From Pedobacter cryotolerans (GTDB lineage: Bacteria > Bacteroidota > Bacteroidia > Sphingobacteriales > Sphingobacteriaceae), in the NCBI RefSeq assembly GCF_005116475.1, contig NZ_SWBO01000007.1, forward strand, positions 62,001 through 126,000: DNA of 64,000 nucleotides, written 5' to 3'. The notes under the pieces were generated by a model, which was given only the letters and a program-made list of their open reading frames with translations, was not told the DNA's origin and made no database searches. This document shows, in pieces, positions 38,318 through 47,020 of the stretch; position 1 is the stretch's first letter, and each line of letters opens with the position of its first letter. Made by a program: the position numbers and the translations under genes.

Positions 38318-38325
38318 TATCTTTG
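38318..38325 (+). promoter_or_regulatory. -7 promoter box for glyS
   Basis: TATCTTTG fits TAnnTTTG and ends seven bases before the glyS ATG, implying a very short leader. No clear -33 TTG; the upstream 40 bases are made of tttagtcttt-like repeats. Confidence 0.5.
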
Positions 38326-38332
38326 CGCTACT

Positions 38333-39973
38333 ATGGCTAAAACAAACGACGAACAATTTAAAAATGTAATATCACACGCTAAGGAATACGGTTTTGTATT
38401 TCAAAGCAGCGAAATATATGACGGTTTAAGTGCCGTTTACGACTATGGACAACTAGGTGCCGAATTAAAGAATAATATTAAAACTTACTGGTGGAAAGCA
38501 ATGGTGCAGATGCACGAAAACATTGTAGGAATTGATTCTGCAATTTTTATGCACCCTAAAGTATGGAAAGCAAGTGGGCATGTTGATGGTTTTAACGACC
38601 CAATGATTGACAATAAAGACAGTAATAAACGTTACCGTGCTGATCAGTTATTGGAAAATAAAATTGATGAATTATACTCGGAATTAGCAAATTTTAGCGA
38701 AGAGAACAAAACTAAATTCGAAAGCTTTCAGCATGGAATTTTAGCAAAAAGCGATGAAGATCAGGCTACTTGGATTACTGGTTTTAGAAACGAAACAGAA
38801 GTTGTAGATAATGCACAATACTCTTTTGTAGATGAGGCTAGCTGGAAGTTTGTTAAAAAAGGTTTAGCACTTGAGGTTGAAATGAATTTAGCCTTGAAAT
38901 CTGAAAATCTAGCGCAACTAAAAGACTTAATTGTTGATTATAAAGTAATTTGCCCTATTTCTAAAACTTCAAACTGGACTGATGTTCGTCAGTTTAACTT
39001 GATGTTTAGCACCCAGTTTGGTGCAATGGCTGAAGGTAGCGATGAAGTTTACTTGAGGCCAGAAACAGCTCAAGGTATTTTTGTTAACTTTTTAAATGTG
39101 CAAAAATCTGGCAGAATGAAAATTCCTTTTGGGATTGCACAAATTGGAAAGGCTTTTAGAAACGAAGTAATTGCTCGTCAGTTTATTATGCGGATGCGTG
39201 AGTTTGAGCAAATGGAAATGCAATTTTTTGTTCGCCCTGGCGAAGATGTAAAATGGTTTGCTTACTGGAAAGAAGCTCGTTTAAAATGGCACAAAGCTTT
39301 GGGCACTGCTCCAGAAAAATATCGTTTCCACGACCATGTTAAGTTGGCACATTATGCCAATGCAGCAACAGATATCGAATTTGAATTCCCTTTTGGTTTT
39401 AAAGAAGTTGAAGGTATACACAGCAGAACTGATTTCGATTTAACACAACACCAAGAGTTTTCTGGAAAGAAAATGCAATATTTTGATAACGATTTAAATG
39501 AAGAAGGTAAACCTTATGGCAATTACGTTCCTTATGTTATCGAAACTTCGATAGGTTTAGATAGAATGTTCTTGTTAACAATGATTAACGCCTTTGAAGA
39601 ACAAGATTTAAGTACTGAAGATAAACAAGACAGTAGAACTTTGCTTCGTTTACATCCAGCTTTGGCACCAATTAAAGTGGCTATTTTCCCTTTAACTAAA
39701 AAGGATGGTTTACCAGAAAAAGCTCGTGAAATTATGGATCAATTGAAATTTGATTTCAACTGTGTTTATGAAGAGAAAGATGCTATTGGTAAACGTTACC
39801 GTCGTATGGATGCCATTGGCACACCTTTCTGCGTAACTGTAGATCATCAAACTTTAGAAGATAATACAGTAACAATAAGACATAGAGATACGATGGAGCA
39901 ACAACGTATTGAAATTAAAGAATTACATACAATTATTGAAGGTAAAGTAAGCTGGAGAAATTTATTGGCTTAA
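38333..39973 (+). CDS. glyS: Glycyl-tRNA synthetase (alpha2 type)
   Basis: Charges tRNA-Gly. 546 residues. Class II motifs: the N-terminal catalytic start FQSSEIYDGLSAVYDYGQLG (about 23-42), motif 2 region RPETAQGIFVNF and AFRNEVIARQF, and motif 3 near TSIGLDRMFLL. The anticodon-binding domain starts at about 448 (PIKVAIFPLTKK). Residues about 110-195 form a long helical stretch between the first Arg-Ala-Asp (RADQLLE) motif and ICPISKTSNWTDVRQFNLMF, an insertion that makes it longer than many bacterial homodimeric enzymes. Confidence 0.95.
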   Translation: MAKTNDEQFKNVISHAKEYGFVFQSSEIYDGLSAVYDYGQLGAELKNNIKTYWWKAMVQMHENIVGIDSAIFMHPKVWKASGHVDGFNDPMIDNKDSNKRYRADQLLENKIDELYSELANFSEENKTKFESFQHGILAKSDEDQATWITGFRNETEVVDNAQYSFVDEASWKFVKKGLALEVEMNLALKSENLAQLKDLIVDYKVICPISKTSNWTDVRQFNLMFSTQFGAMAEGSDEVYLRPETAQGIFVNFLNVQKSGRMKIPFGIAQIGKAFRNEVIARQFIMRMREFEQMEMQFFVRPGEDVKWFAYWKEARLKWHKALGTAPEKYRFHDHVKLAHYANAATDIEFEFPFGFKEVEGIHSRTDFDLTQHQEFSGKKMQYFDNDLNEEGKPYGNYVPYVIETSIGLDRMFLLTMINAFEEQDLSTEDKQDSRTLLRLHPALAPIKVAIFPLTKKDGLPEKAREIMDQLKFDFNCVYEEKDAIGKRYRRMDAIGTPFCVTVDHQTLEDNTVTIRHRDTMEQQRIEIKELHTIIEGKVSWRNLLA

Positions 39974-39981
39974 TATGCACC

Positions 39982-40069
39982 CGTCATTTCGAACGAGGCA
40001 CGAGGAGAAATCTGTTTAGATTGTTTACAAAAAAGATTTCTCCTCGTGAAAAACTCGTTCGAAATGACG
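39982..40069. repeat. Inverted repeat between converging glyS and arsC-like genes
   Basis: Arms cgtcatttcgaacgag + acgaggagaaatct and agatttctcctcgt + ctcgttcgaaatgacg form an almost perfect long hairpin. Same family as 28951-29102 and 57975-58052. Its position after both stops suits a bidirectional terminator. Confidence 0.8.
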
Positions 40070-40078
40070 TTAATTTTT

Positions 40079-40420
40079 TTACAAAATCTCATCCAAAGCA
40101 TCTTCACTTCTACCAATAACCGCTAAATCGCCTTTAATTAAAATTGGTCTTTGTATTAAAATCGGGTTTTCATGCATGGCTAAAATCCATTCTTCATCAG
40201 ACAAGGTTTTGCCTTTAAATTTTTCCTTGTATAGGTTTTCTGTAATTCGAACCAGTTCAAAAGGCTTAATGCCTAGTTTTGCAATAATTTCTTTTAAAAG
40301 TTTAATACTGGGTACCTGTTCTAAGTAATTAATAACTTCAAAATCTTCTCCACTTTTTGTTAATTCTGCCAAGGCAGTTCTGCTTTTACTACAGCTATTG
40401 TTGTGATATATTGTAATCAT
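40079..40420 (-). CDS. ArsC/Spx-family reductase
   Basis: 113 residues from the ATG at 40420. Thioredoxin-like fold with CSKSR (Cys10) in MITIYHNNSCSKSRTALAE and the Arg of NPILIQRPILI (about 91), matching glutaredoxin-dependent arsenate reductases of the ArsC type. Without an ars operon around it, its arsenate activity is unproven. It starts one base after the C40 peptidase stop, so the two are co-transcribed. Confidence 0.85.
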   Translation of the reverse strand: MITIYHNNSCSKSRTALAELTKSGEDFEVINYLEQVPSIKLLKEIIAKLGIKPFELVRITENLYKEKFKGKTLSDEEWILAMHENPILIQRPILIKGDLAVIGRSEDALDEIL

Positions 40421-40421
40421 C

Positions 40422-41624
40422 TTATTTTCTCCCATACCAATCGTGTTCCTCTACCCTCGTAATTTCGGGCTTACCAATTTCAGTTAAAATTCTTCGAGCA
40501 CCAACCAAAGTTGTGCTTTGTCCAGCATCATAATTGGCAGCTGTTGGTATCAAACTACTAATTTTAACCATTCCAGCGCTTTGTATAAACTCTCCATCGC
40601 CCATGTAAATTGCAGTATGGGTAACTCTGCCGCCATTTACACCTCTCCGCTTTGCGGCCGAAAAAAATAACAGATCTCCAGCTTGTAAATTTTTCATACA
40701 TTTTGCTACGCTAATGTTATCATTTTCCAAAACATCAACTACGTTGCCAACTAAAGCTTGCTGCGATGCATCACGTGGAATAATAATCCCATTTAAAAAA
40801 TAAGCGGTTTTGGTAAAACCACTACAATCTACCCCTTTAACAGATGTACCGCCCCATAAATAAGGTACGCCAACTAAATTTTTTGCAGTAGTTAAAATTG
40901 CTTTAGCCGATGGATTGTTTCTTTTAACCCAATCTTCATAAGGTTTAATTTTAGCTGTTTCTACATAACCTACTCTCCCATCAGGATAAGCGACTTTACT
41001 AAAGACCTTTCCATTATTTAACAATTGTAAGATATTACCACTCACCAAATCAGAAACACGTAACTCATTAGCATTAGGTTTTGTAAATGCATGACCAAAA
41101 TCTGCCGTAAACACCACTTTTTCTGCAGCTTGCCACGTTTCAAATTCGGTTTTTGTCATTGGCTTAATCGCACTTCCATCCGTCCAACTCAAATATAAAT
41201 CTGGCGTTTGCACCAAATAAAATCCACCTTGCTTTTTTAAAATCTTAACGGGCGTACCCAAAATCATTTGTGTCATCAGCTCTGCTGCATTTTGGGGATT
41301 TGCTCTATTATTACTTACAGACAAATTAGAAACCCCATATTCTAATCCGTTTAATGCTTTACTCGGCAACAAAACCGAAGTATATTTAACCTCAGAACGA
41401 GTTGGTTTTAATTTCTCAAATTCGGCTAAAACCAATGCAGACGAACTTTCTAACCATACCGAGTCGCCTTTAATTTGTAGGTTTACATAAATTGCTCGTT
41501 TATCAGGAGCAAATTTCTTTTGAATTTCTTTGGCTAATAAGCGATAAGCAGCCGTATCAGTCTGCCCATGAGCAAGCAATTCAAAAAAACTCAAAATTAA
41601 AGCAAATAACAGGCTTTTCATCAT
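40422..41624 (-). CDS. Secreted NlpC/P60 (C40) peptidase with SH3-like domains
   Basis: 400 residues. Signal peptide ends near AHGQ (about 21). Bacterial SH3-like modules cover about 95-230 (TPVKILKKQGGFYLVQTPD; GNILQLLNNGKVFSKVAYPD). The catalytic domain has Cys267 in VDCSGFTK and His336 in VTHTAIY. The layout matches gamma-D-glutamyl-L-diamino-acid peptidases that trim peptidoglycan peptides. Confidence 0.92.
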   Translation of the reverse strand: MMKSLLFALILSFFELLAHGQTDTAAYRLLAKEIQKKFAPDKRAIYVNLQIKGDSVWLESSSALVLAEFEKLKPTRSEVKYTSVLLPSKALNGLEYGVSNLSVSNNRANPQNAAELMTQMILGTPVKILKKQGGFYLVQTPDLYLSWTDGSAIKPMTKTEFETWQAAEKVVFTADFGHAFTKPNANELRVSDLVSGNILQLLNNGKVFSKVAYPDGRVGYVETAKIKPYEDWVKRNNPSAKAILTTAKNLVGVPYLWGGTSVKGVDCSGFTKTAYFLNGIIIPRDASQQALVGNVVDVLENDNISVAKCMKNLQAGDLLFFSAAKRRGVNGGRVTHTAIYMGDGEFIQSAGMVKISSLIPTAANYDAGQSTTLVGARRILTEIGKPEITRVEEHDWYGRK

Positions 41625-41784
41625 ATCTCAATATTGAAAGACTAAGGTACAAAAACGCACTTTATATCCATTTTTGAAACGTAAATATCTGCTTACAAAA
41701 AGCAAAAAACCAATATTTATGTGTATTTTAAGAAATCTACAAACACTAAAGCGCTATAAATGTTATTAAAATACAAATTAAATT

Positions 41785-42867
41785 ATGCTTAAAAAACTAC
41801 AATTACCCTTATGGACAATAGTGGCACCCATTCTTGCTTGGTTAGCTTATTTTAGTCCAATAAGTGGGTTAGGTACATCATACATTATTATACTTACCAT
41901 ATTATTAATTGCAAGCGTTTTAGCTGCAGTGCACCATGCCGAAGTAGTTGCACACAAAGTTGGCGAACCTTATGGCACGTTGCTGTTGGCATTGGCTATT
42001 ACAACAATCGAAGTGGCACTAATCGTGTCATTAATGTTAACTGGCGGACCAGAAACTACTGCTTTAGCCCGAGATACAGTACTAGCTGCAGTAATGATTA
42101 TCCTTACTGGTATGATTGGTATTTGTATATTAGTTGGAGGTGCAAAATTTAAGCAACAAGTTTTTAGTTTAAGTGGCGTAAGTGTGGCTTTAGTAGCTTT
42201 GAGTGCAATTATTGTTCTAACACTAATTTTACCAAATTACACTACCAGTAAACCTGGACCTTTTTACAGTCCGGTGCAATTGGGTTTTGTAGCAGTTATC
42301 TCCTTAATTATTTATGGTGCTTTTGTATTAACGCAAACCGTTAGGCATCGAGATTTCTTTTTGCCTCCCGTAGAAGCTGGTAATGAAGAAGTTCATGCAG
42401 CACCACCCTCAAAAAAAACAGCTTTAATTAGTGGCATTTTGCTACTCACTTGCTTAGCCATTGTGGTGTTATTAGCCAAAGCATTAGCACCAGATATAGA
42501 ACTTGCCATTGTAAATGCTGGTGCGCCAAAATCTTTAGTTGGGGTAATTATTGCAGCCGTAGTTTTACTACCCGAAGGCTTAGCAGCCTATAATGCCGCC
42601 CGAAAAAACCGCCTGCAAACTAGTTTAAATTTAGCTTTAGGCTCGGCATTGGCTAGTATTGGTTTAACTATACCAGCAGTAGCCATTGTAGCTATGATTA
42701 CTGGCATGACGATCACATTAGGGGTAGATATGAAAGCAACCGTATTACTTTTACTATCGCTCTTTACCATTATGCTATCATTAGCTACTGGAAAAACCAA
42801 TATGCTGCAAGGTGTAGTTTTATTGGTTATTTTTGCCACTTACCTTTTTACCATTATAGCGCCTTAA
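41785..42867 (+). CDS. Ca2+/H+ (Na+/H+) antiporter, ChaA-like
   Basis: 360 residues, about eleven membrane helices, with the two inverted Na_Ca_ex repeats. Repeat 1 has HHAEVVAHKVGEPYGTLLLA then TIEVALIVSLML (about 50-85, acidic Glu in helix). Repeat 2 has LLPEGLAAYNAARKNRLQTS then LNLALGSALASIGLTIP (about 260-297). It exports calcium or sodium in exchange for protons. It matches the ChaA/Cax branch, not the longer NCX proteins. Confidence 0.9.
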   Translation: MLKKLQLPLWTIVAPILAWLAYFSPISGLGTSYIIILTILLIASVLAAVHHAEVVAHKVGEPYGTLLLALAITTIEVALIVSLMLTGGPETTALARDTVLAAVMIILTGMIGICILVGGAKFKQQVFSLSGVSVALVALSAIIVLTLILPNYTTSKPGPFYSPVQLGFVAVISLIIYGAFVLTQTVRHRDFFLPPVEAGNEEVHAAPPSKKTALISGILLLTCLAIVVLLAKALAPDIELAIVNAGAPKSLVGVIIAAVVLLPEGLAAYNAARKNRLQTSLNLALGSALASIGLTIPAVAIVAMITGMTITLGVDMKATVLLLLSLFTIMLSLATGKTNMLQGVVLLVIFATYLFTIIAP

Positions 42868-42906
42868 AACAAGTTGCAAATTTTAAAATACCATAGTCAA
42901 TACTTA

Positions 42907-42939
42907 AATTGCGTGCTTTAAATAATAAAGCACGCAATT
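42907..42939. terminator. Perfect hairpin after the antiporter gene
   Basis: Perfect 14-base arms, aattgcgtgcttta (42907-42920) and taaagcacgcaatt (42926-42939), with a five-base loop. Only a weak T run follows, so termination is likely but not certain. Confidence 0.65.
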
Positions 42940-43006
42940 GTTTATATAATACAATTTTTAGCTAAGCTTATGCGTTACAAAATAAATTAACAACTCTTGC
43001 CAACCT

Positions 43007-43495
43007 ATGCGTAAAGCCATTTTAGCCATTATAGATTTCTTTTATCCACCTTTTAAAAAATGGTTTTCGTTACATACATTTAGGTACATGGCCAGTGGAG
43101 GTATTACGGTTGCAACAGGCATTATTGGCTACTACATTATCTACAACTACATTTTGCACCAGCAAGATGTGCACATTAACCGATTTTTAATCACTGCACC
43201 AATTGCCGCCCTAATTTTAGAATCTGCAGTAACTTTTTGTGTTGGTTTTGTGCTAAACAAATACCTGGTTTTTACCAAATCTAACCTCAAAGGGCGCATA
43301 CAATTATTTAGGTATGCCACTGTTTACGGTACAAATATTTTGTTAAACTACGCATTAATGAAAATTTTGGTAGAAGGATTTTTATTTTACCCAACTATTT
43401 CCAAAGCCTTAATTACACTCATATTGGCTGTATTTAGTTACTTTTCGCAAAAGTATTTCACGTTTCGCGTTAAAAAAGATTTCCCTAAAATTTAA
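43007..43495 (+). CDS. GtrA family membrane protein
   Basis: 162 residues with four membrane helices. The segment RYMASGGITVATGIIGYYII (about 27-46), FVLNKYLVF (about 85) and FSYFSQKYFTFR at the end are typical of GtrA, which is proposed to flip lipid-linked sugars. No glycosyltransferase or other surface-sugar gene is next to it. Confidence 0.88.
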   Translation: MRKAILAIIDFFYPPFKKWFSLHTFRYMASGGITVATGIIGYYIIYNYILHQQDVHINRFLITAPIAALILESAVTFCVGFVLNKYLVFTKSNLKGRIQLFRYATVYGTNILLNYALMKILVEGFLFYPTISKALITLILAVFSYFSQKYFTFRVKKDFPKI

Positions 43496-43534
43496 TTTTT
43501 AGCAAAGCTATGGCACAAGCTTTTTTTAAAGTTT

Positions 43535-43660
43535 GCTCCTGCTTTTCGCTATATCTTTTTGCCCACTGCAAAACTTGCGAAGTCTATTTACTACTTTGTC
43601 AGAAGACTTCTTAAGTTTTAAGACTTTAACCAAAAAGGATATCGCTGCAATCAGGTTTAG
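43535..43660 (+). repeat. Dispersed palindromic repeat, copy G
   Basis: Left arm gctcctgcttttcgctatat, then ctttttg; right arm aaaaaggatatcgctgcaat then caggtttag. Core arms aaaacttgcgaagtc / gacttcttaagtttt. The extension tttagaatgaaa is shared with copy H. The rest of 43661-43930 shows no gene. Confidence 0.7.
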
Positions 43661-43930
43661 AATGAAAAAATAGTGCTCAAGTTTAAGGTTGCATGACGGG
43701 TTGAAAAAATAAATTATGCTTACGGGAAACCGTAACGTGGTGGTTAAATTTTGTATTACCTTGCTTCTGAAAATAAAGAATTAGCAACTATTGACAATAA
43801 ATATGTCATTGAGAATGAAAAGTTAATCGATTGCTACAATTTATAGTTAATTGAAATCCGACATTTTAGATCTAACGGGGAAAGCTGAAAACCGAATAGA
43901 GTAAGCACAAATGAAAAAACCAAAAATATT

Positions 43931-44161
43931 ATGGCAAACTTTTATTGCAAATGGTGCGGAAATAAATATTCCAGCGTTTCAAGTTTAACAATGAACTCTT
44001 GTTCAAGAAATCCAGAGGGAAAGAAACACGAACTTTACGAAGGAAGTGAAAAACCACAATACACTTGTAAATGTTGTGGAAACAAGTATTCCAGTTTGTC
44101 AAGTTTGACTATGAACTCTTGCTCAAAAAGTCCAACAAAAAAACACCAACCAGCTCTTTAA
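43931..44161 (+). CDS. Small protein with two tandem CxxC...C...H modules
   Basis: 76 residues, no signal peptide. Two near-identical modules: Cys6, Cys9, Cys24, His33 and Cys46, Cys49, Cys64, His72 (C-x2-C-x14-C-x7/8-H), each reading CGNKYSS(V/L)SSLTMNSCS. The modules are joined by ELYEGSEKPQ, and the second ends HQPAL. The four ligands per module suggest a zinc-binding fold, perhaps contacting nucleic acid or protein. I recall similar Bacteroidota proteins annotated only as hypothetical. It has its own strong terminator and precedes the DUF262 nuclease by 59 bases. Confidence 0.8.
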   Translation: MANFYCKWCGNKYSSVSSLTMNSCSRNPEGKKHELYEGSEKPQYTCKCCGNKYSSLSSLTMNSCSKSPTKKHQPAL

Positions 44162-44169
44162 AAACATTT

Positions 44170-44203
44170 ATCAAAGGTGGCTTCGTCACCTTTGATATTT
44201 TTT
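44170..44203 (+). terminator. Strong rho-independent terminator after the CxxC protein
   Basis: Perfect ten-base stem atcaaaggtg / cacctttgat around a seven-base loop, then attttttt. It sits eight bases past the stop and just 17 bases before the DUF262 ATG, so the two genes are probably transcribed separately or with partial read-through. Confidence 0.85.
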
Positions 44204-44220
44204 AATCCGAAACATATTTA

Positions 44221-45906
44221 ATGGAAGCATCTACAACTATAAAACAAATGTTAGCAGGCAACAAGATTTTTGTGCCAACTTATCAAAGAGCATATTCTTG
44301 GGACACAGAACTTGAAAAAGTAAATTCACCAAAACAGACAAACGTTTTTTTATCTGATTTGGAAGACTATAATAAAAGTTCAACCAAATCAAAATACTAT
44401 TTCGGACACTTTTTATTTGAAGAAAAAGACGAGAAAAAGTTTGGAATAATTGACGGACAACAGCGAATGACGACAATCATTATTTTCTTATCAGTATTAT
44501 TCAGCAGACTAAAACAAATCAGACCTTTAAATGAAACAGAGCAGGAAACATTTGAAGATATCATTAAACGAAACTCAACTTATCGTTTTGAAACAGTTGA
44601 TTATGACGACAGATTTTTCAAAGATTGCGTAATTGACCAAAGCAAAAAAGACAGAAATGGAATAAAAACCGTTTCTGCAAAACGTATTGCAATTGCGTTT
44701 GACTTTTTCACTTCACAACTTGCAGATAAAGACGAAACGTATTTATTGAAAATGTTGGATACAGTTCAAAACGCATCTTGCACAACACATCCAGTAAAAG
44801 ACGCATCGGAAGCAATTCAAATGTTTATTTTCCAAAACAACAGAGGTAAACAACCTTCAAATTTGGAAATTATTAAGGCTCAATTTATGTTCAACGTTCA
44901 TCTTTATGGTGGAGAAGAAAAAGAAAGTCTGATAAAAGAAATCAAAGACCGATTTGAAGAAATTTATAAATCAATTTCTTCAATTGAATACCGAATTAAC
45001 GAAGATGATGTTCTGGTTTACACACTTCGTGTTCATTTCAATTCACTTTGGGAAACAAATGCAATCGACAAAATAAATAAGTTGTTAACGGAAGCAAATC
45101 CAATACCATTTATCAAATCATTTACTCAATCGCTTGCAATCAGTTTTGAGCATCTAACAACATTTTTCAGCAAAGACGAAAGAGAAAATTTGGAAATTCA
45201 TTCGCTTGTAACACTTGGTGGAATTGGTATTGCAATGCCTTTCATTATCAAAGCATACAAATTTGGTTTACCAATAAATCAAATCAATTTGCTTTGTAGC
45301 AAGTTGGAAACAATGGTTTTGCGACATAGACTAATCGGAACAAGAGCCGAAATTACATCACGATTAAATGACGTTTACCAAAAATTCACTTCTGAAAATC
45401 CTGACATCACACCAATAAATATTAGAATTGATTGGATGAAAACTACACAAGATTGGTGGTGGTCATATTGGGGGAACAAAGAATTAGAGCGTTCAATTCA
45501 AGGCGGATTAAATCATTCAACTGCAAAATATCTACTTTGGAAATATGAAAACCATTTGCAAAGTCAAGGCAAAAGTGGTTACAAAGCAACACGTTTTGAC
45601 AAAATCGTTAATCCAGAATTAGAACATATTGCACCGCAAACCGAAAATCCTGAAACAGGATATGACAATTATGACGAGGAATTTGTAAATCAATACATCA
45701 ATTGTTTAGGGAATTATTTGTTGCTTTCTAAGTCACATAATTGTTCAGTTGGTAACAAACCATTTGCCGATAAGAGAGCTACTTATAAAGAGTTGACACA
45801 GCAACGAGAAATTCAAGAAATGACGGTTAAAAGTGAAACTTGGACGAAAGAACTTATACAACAACGTAAAGAGAAAATCGTTAAATTCGTAATTGAAAAT
45901 GTATAA
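44221..45906 (+). CDS. DUF262-DUF1524 nuclease (GmrSD/SspE class)
   Basis: 561 residues. N-terminal DUF262 (ParB-like NTPase): FVPTYQRAYSWD (about 17-28) and IIDGQQRMTT (Asp78 to Arg82), then FQNNRGKQPSNLEIIKAQFM (about 203-222). C-terminal DUF1524 HNH-like domain: LEHIAPQ with His469, then GNYLLLSKSHN and NKPFADKR. Such one-chain proteins restrict modified DNA (GmrSD) or act in phosphorothioate defence (SspE); the target here is unknown, and no Dnd/Ssp modification gene is nearby. Asp is often GAC here, unlike neighbouring genes, suggesting transfer. Confidence 0.9.
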   Translation: MEASTTIKQMLAGNKIFVPTYQRAYSWDTELEKVNSPKQTNVFLSDLEDYNKSSTKSKYYFGHFLFEEKDEKKFGIIDGQQRMTTIIIFLSVLFSRLKQIRPLNETEQETFEDIIKRNSTYRFETVDYDDRFFKDCVIDQSKKDRNGIKTVSAKRIAIAFDFFTSQLADKDETYLLKMLDTVQNASCTTHPVKDASEAIQMFIFQNNRGKQPSNLEIIKAQFMFNVHLYGGEEKESLIKEIKDRFEEIYKSISSIEYRINEDDVLVYTLRVHFNSLWETNAIDKINKLLTEANPIPFIKSFTQSLAISFEHLTTFFSKDERENLEIHSLVTLGGIGIAMPFIIKAYKFGLPINQINLLCSKLETMVLRHRLIGTRAEITSRLNDVYQKFTSENPDITPINIRIDWMKTTQDWWWSYWGNKELERSIQGGLNHSTAKYLLWKYENHLQSQGKSGYKATRFDKIVNPELEHIAPQTENPETGYDNYDEEFVNQYINCLGNYLLLSKSHNCSVGNKPFADKRATYKELTQQREIQEMTVKSETWTKELIQQRKEKIVKFVIENV

Positions 45907-45925
45907 CCGAAAACAACACAGCAAG

Positions 45926-46053
45926 TAACAACACATTTGCAATAGGCGGGCTTTCGTACTCCGCAGACAGTTTTGTGGTAGTCGAAAGTTTTGTGCTCTG
46001 AATAAACATTTGTGCTAAAAATCCGCCACATCGCCAAGCCGTAAAACGTTAAC
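45926..46053. repeat. Long imperfect hairpin at the end of the DUF262 gene, cassette-boundary-like
   Basis: The left arm around 45931-45954 (acatttgcaataggcgggct) can pair imperfectly with the right arm around 46014-46040 (aaatccgccacatcgccaag). The right end reads gccgtaaaacgttaacta. Long imperfect hairpins with an acgtta-like end after a gene resemble integron attC sites, but the R boxes do not fit the GTTRRRY consensus exactly. Confidence 0.45.
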
Positions 46054-46079
46054 TACTTAAACCAACACCATCGATAAAA

Positions 46080-46796
46080 ATGACTATAACCGAAAGCCAA
46101 AAAGTAGAAATTGCTGAAAATGGTTTTACGACTGTTAACAATATATATACTGATGAAGAAATAGAGCAAATACTGTGGGCCATTAACCACGCCAACCAAA
46201 CAAAAGAAACTTTTAGAAAATCGGCTGATCTTTTCGCCATTAGACAGTTTTTAAAAGAAATTCCAGAGATGAGGAATTTAGTATTTAACGAGAAGCTAAA
46301 TAATATTATGGTTCAAATATTAGGCGATAAATACTTTGTGGTAAAGAGCATTTATTTCGACAAACCTGAAACTTCAAATTGGTATGTTGCTTATCATCAG
46401 GATTTGACAATTTCTGTTGACAAAAAAATTGAACTTGAAAATTTCGGACCTTGGACAGCAAAGCAAAACCAGTTTGCGGTACAACCACCAATTCACATCT
46501 TAGAAAATAATTTTACTATCCGCATTCATTTAGACGATACAGATGAAAATAACGGTGCATTAAGAGTTATTCCACAATCACACTTAAAGAAAGTTTATAG
46601 ACCAGAAACTATCGATTGGACAACTGAAATTGAAACAACATGCGTTGTTAACAAAGGTGGAATTATGATAATGAAACCTTTAATTTTACACAGCTCAAGC
46701 CGTACAACCAATAACAAAAAAAGACGAGTAATTCACATTGAATTTTCAAATCAAGAACTACCAACAGCACTAAAGTGGGCAGAAAGAATGAATTAA
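46080..46796 (+). CDS. Phytanoyl-CoA dioxygenase (PhyH) family protein
   Basis: 238 residues. Non-heme iron, 2-oxoglutarate oxygenase fold: HxD pair His106-Gln-Asp108 in VAYHQDLT, distal His204 in LILHSSSRT, and Arg215/216 for 2-oxoglutarate in KKRRVIHIEF. The substrate is unknown; in bacteria the family hydroxylates metabolites, antibiotics or lipids. It follows the hairpin after the DUF262 gene. Codon usage is intermediate between the DUF262 gene and the chromosome average, so its inclusion in the accessory patch is uncertain. Confidence 0.88.
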   Translation: MTITESQKVEIAENGFTTVNNIYTDEEIEQILWAINHANQTKETFRKSADLFAIRQFLKEIPEMRNLVFNEKLNNIMVQILGDKYFVVKSIYFDKPETSNWYVAYHQDLTISVDKKIELENFGPWTAKQNQFAVQPPIHILENNFTIRIHLDDTDENNGALRVIPQSHLKKVYRPETIDWTTEIETTCVVNKGGIMIMKPLILHSSSRTTNNKKRRVIHIEFSNQELPTALKWAERMN

Positions 46797-47020
46797 CAAT
46801 AAAATCATTTGAACAATTGGTTTTTGTATTCTATTTAAGCTGTTTAAAAAACTGATCTTCGACTACGCACGGACTGGCTTCAAGAGATAGCTATTTAAAG
46901 GCTAATTAGCTCGTTTGTCACGAAAAACTATTCCCAACCACAACAAAAGCTCTCACAACAAATTCAAATTAATTACCAATTCCCCTTTACATTTTCCATC
47001 TTTGCTTAAAATACAACACC

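Noticed and set aside
43736..43804. A 22-codon frame (MLTGNRNVVVKF...) before the CxxC protein
   Set aside because: Too short, no recognisable family, and the surrounding spacer looks non-coding.
44237..44476. Minus-strand frame inside the DUF262 gene
   Set aside because: Shadow of the DUF262 coding frame, which has strong domain motifs; the same applies to other antisense frames across the window.
45926..46053. Calling this element a true integron attC site
   Set aside because: The end box (gttaact) fails the GTTRRRY consensus, no integrase is in the window, and the stem is only partly complementary; kept as cassette-like only.
46850..47020. A guanidine riboswitch before the SugE/Gdx-type transporter
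   Set aside because: I could not find the conserved paired loops of guanidine-I, -II or -III in the spacer.
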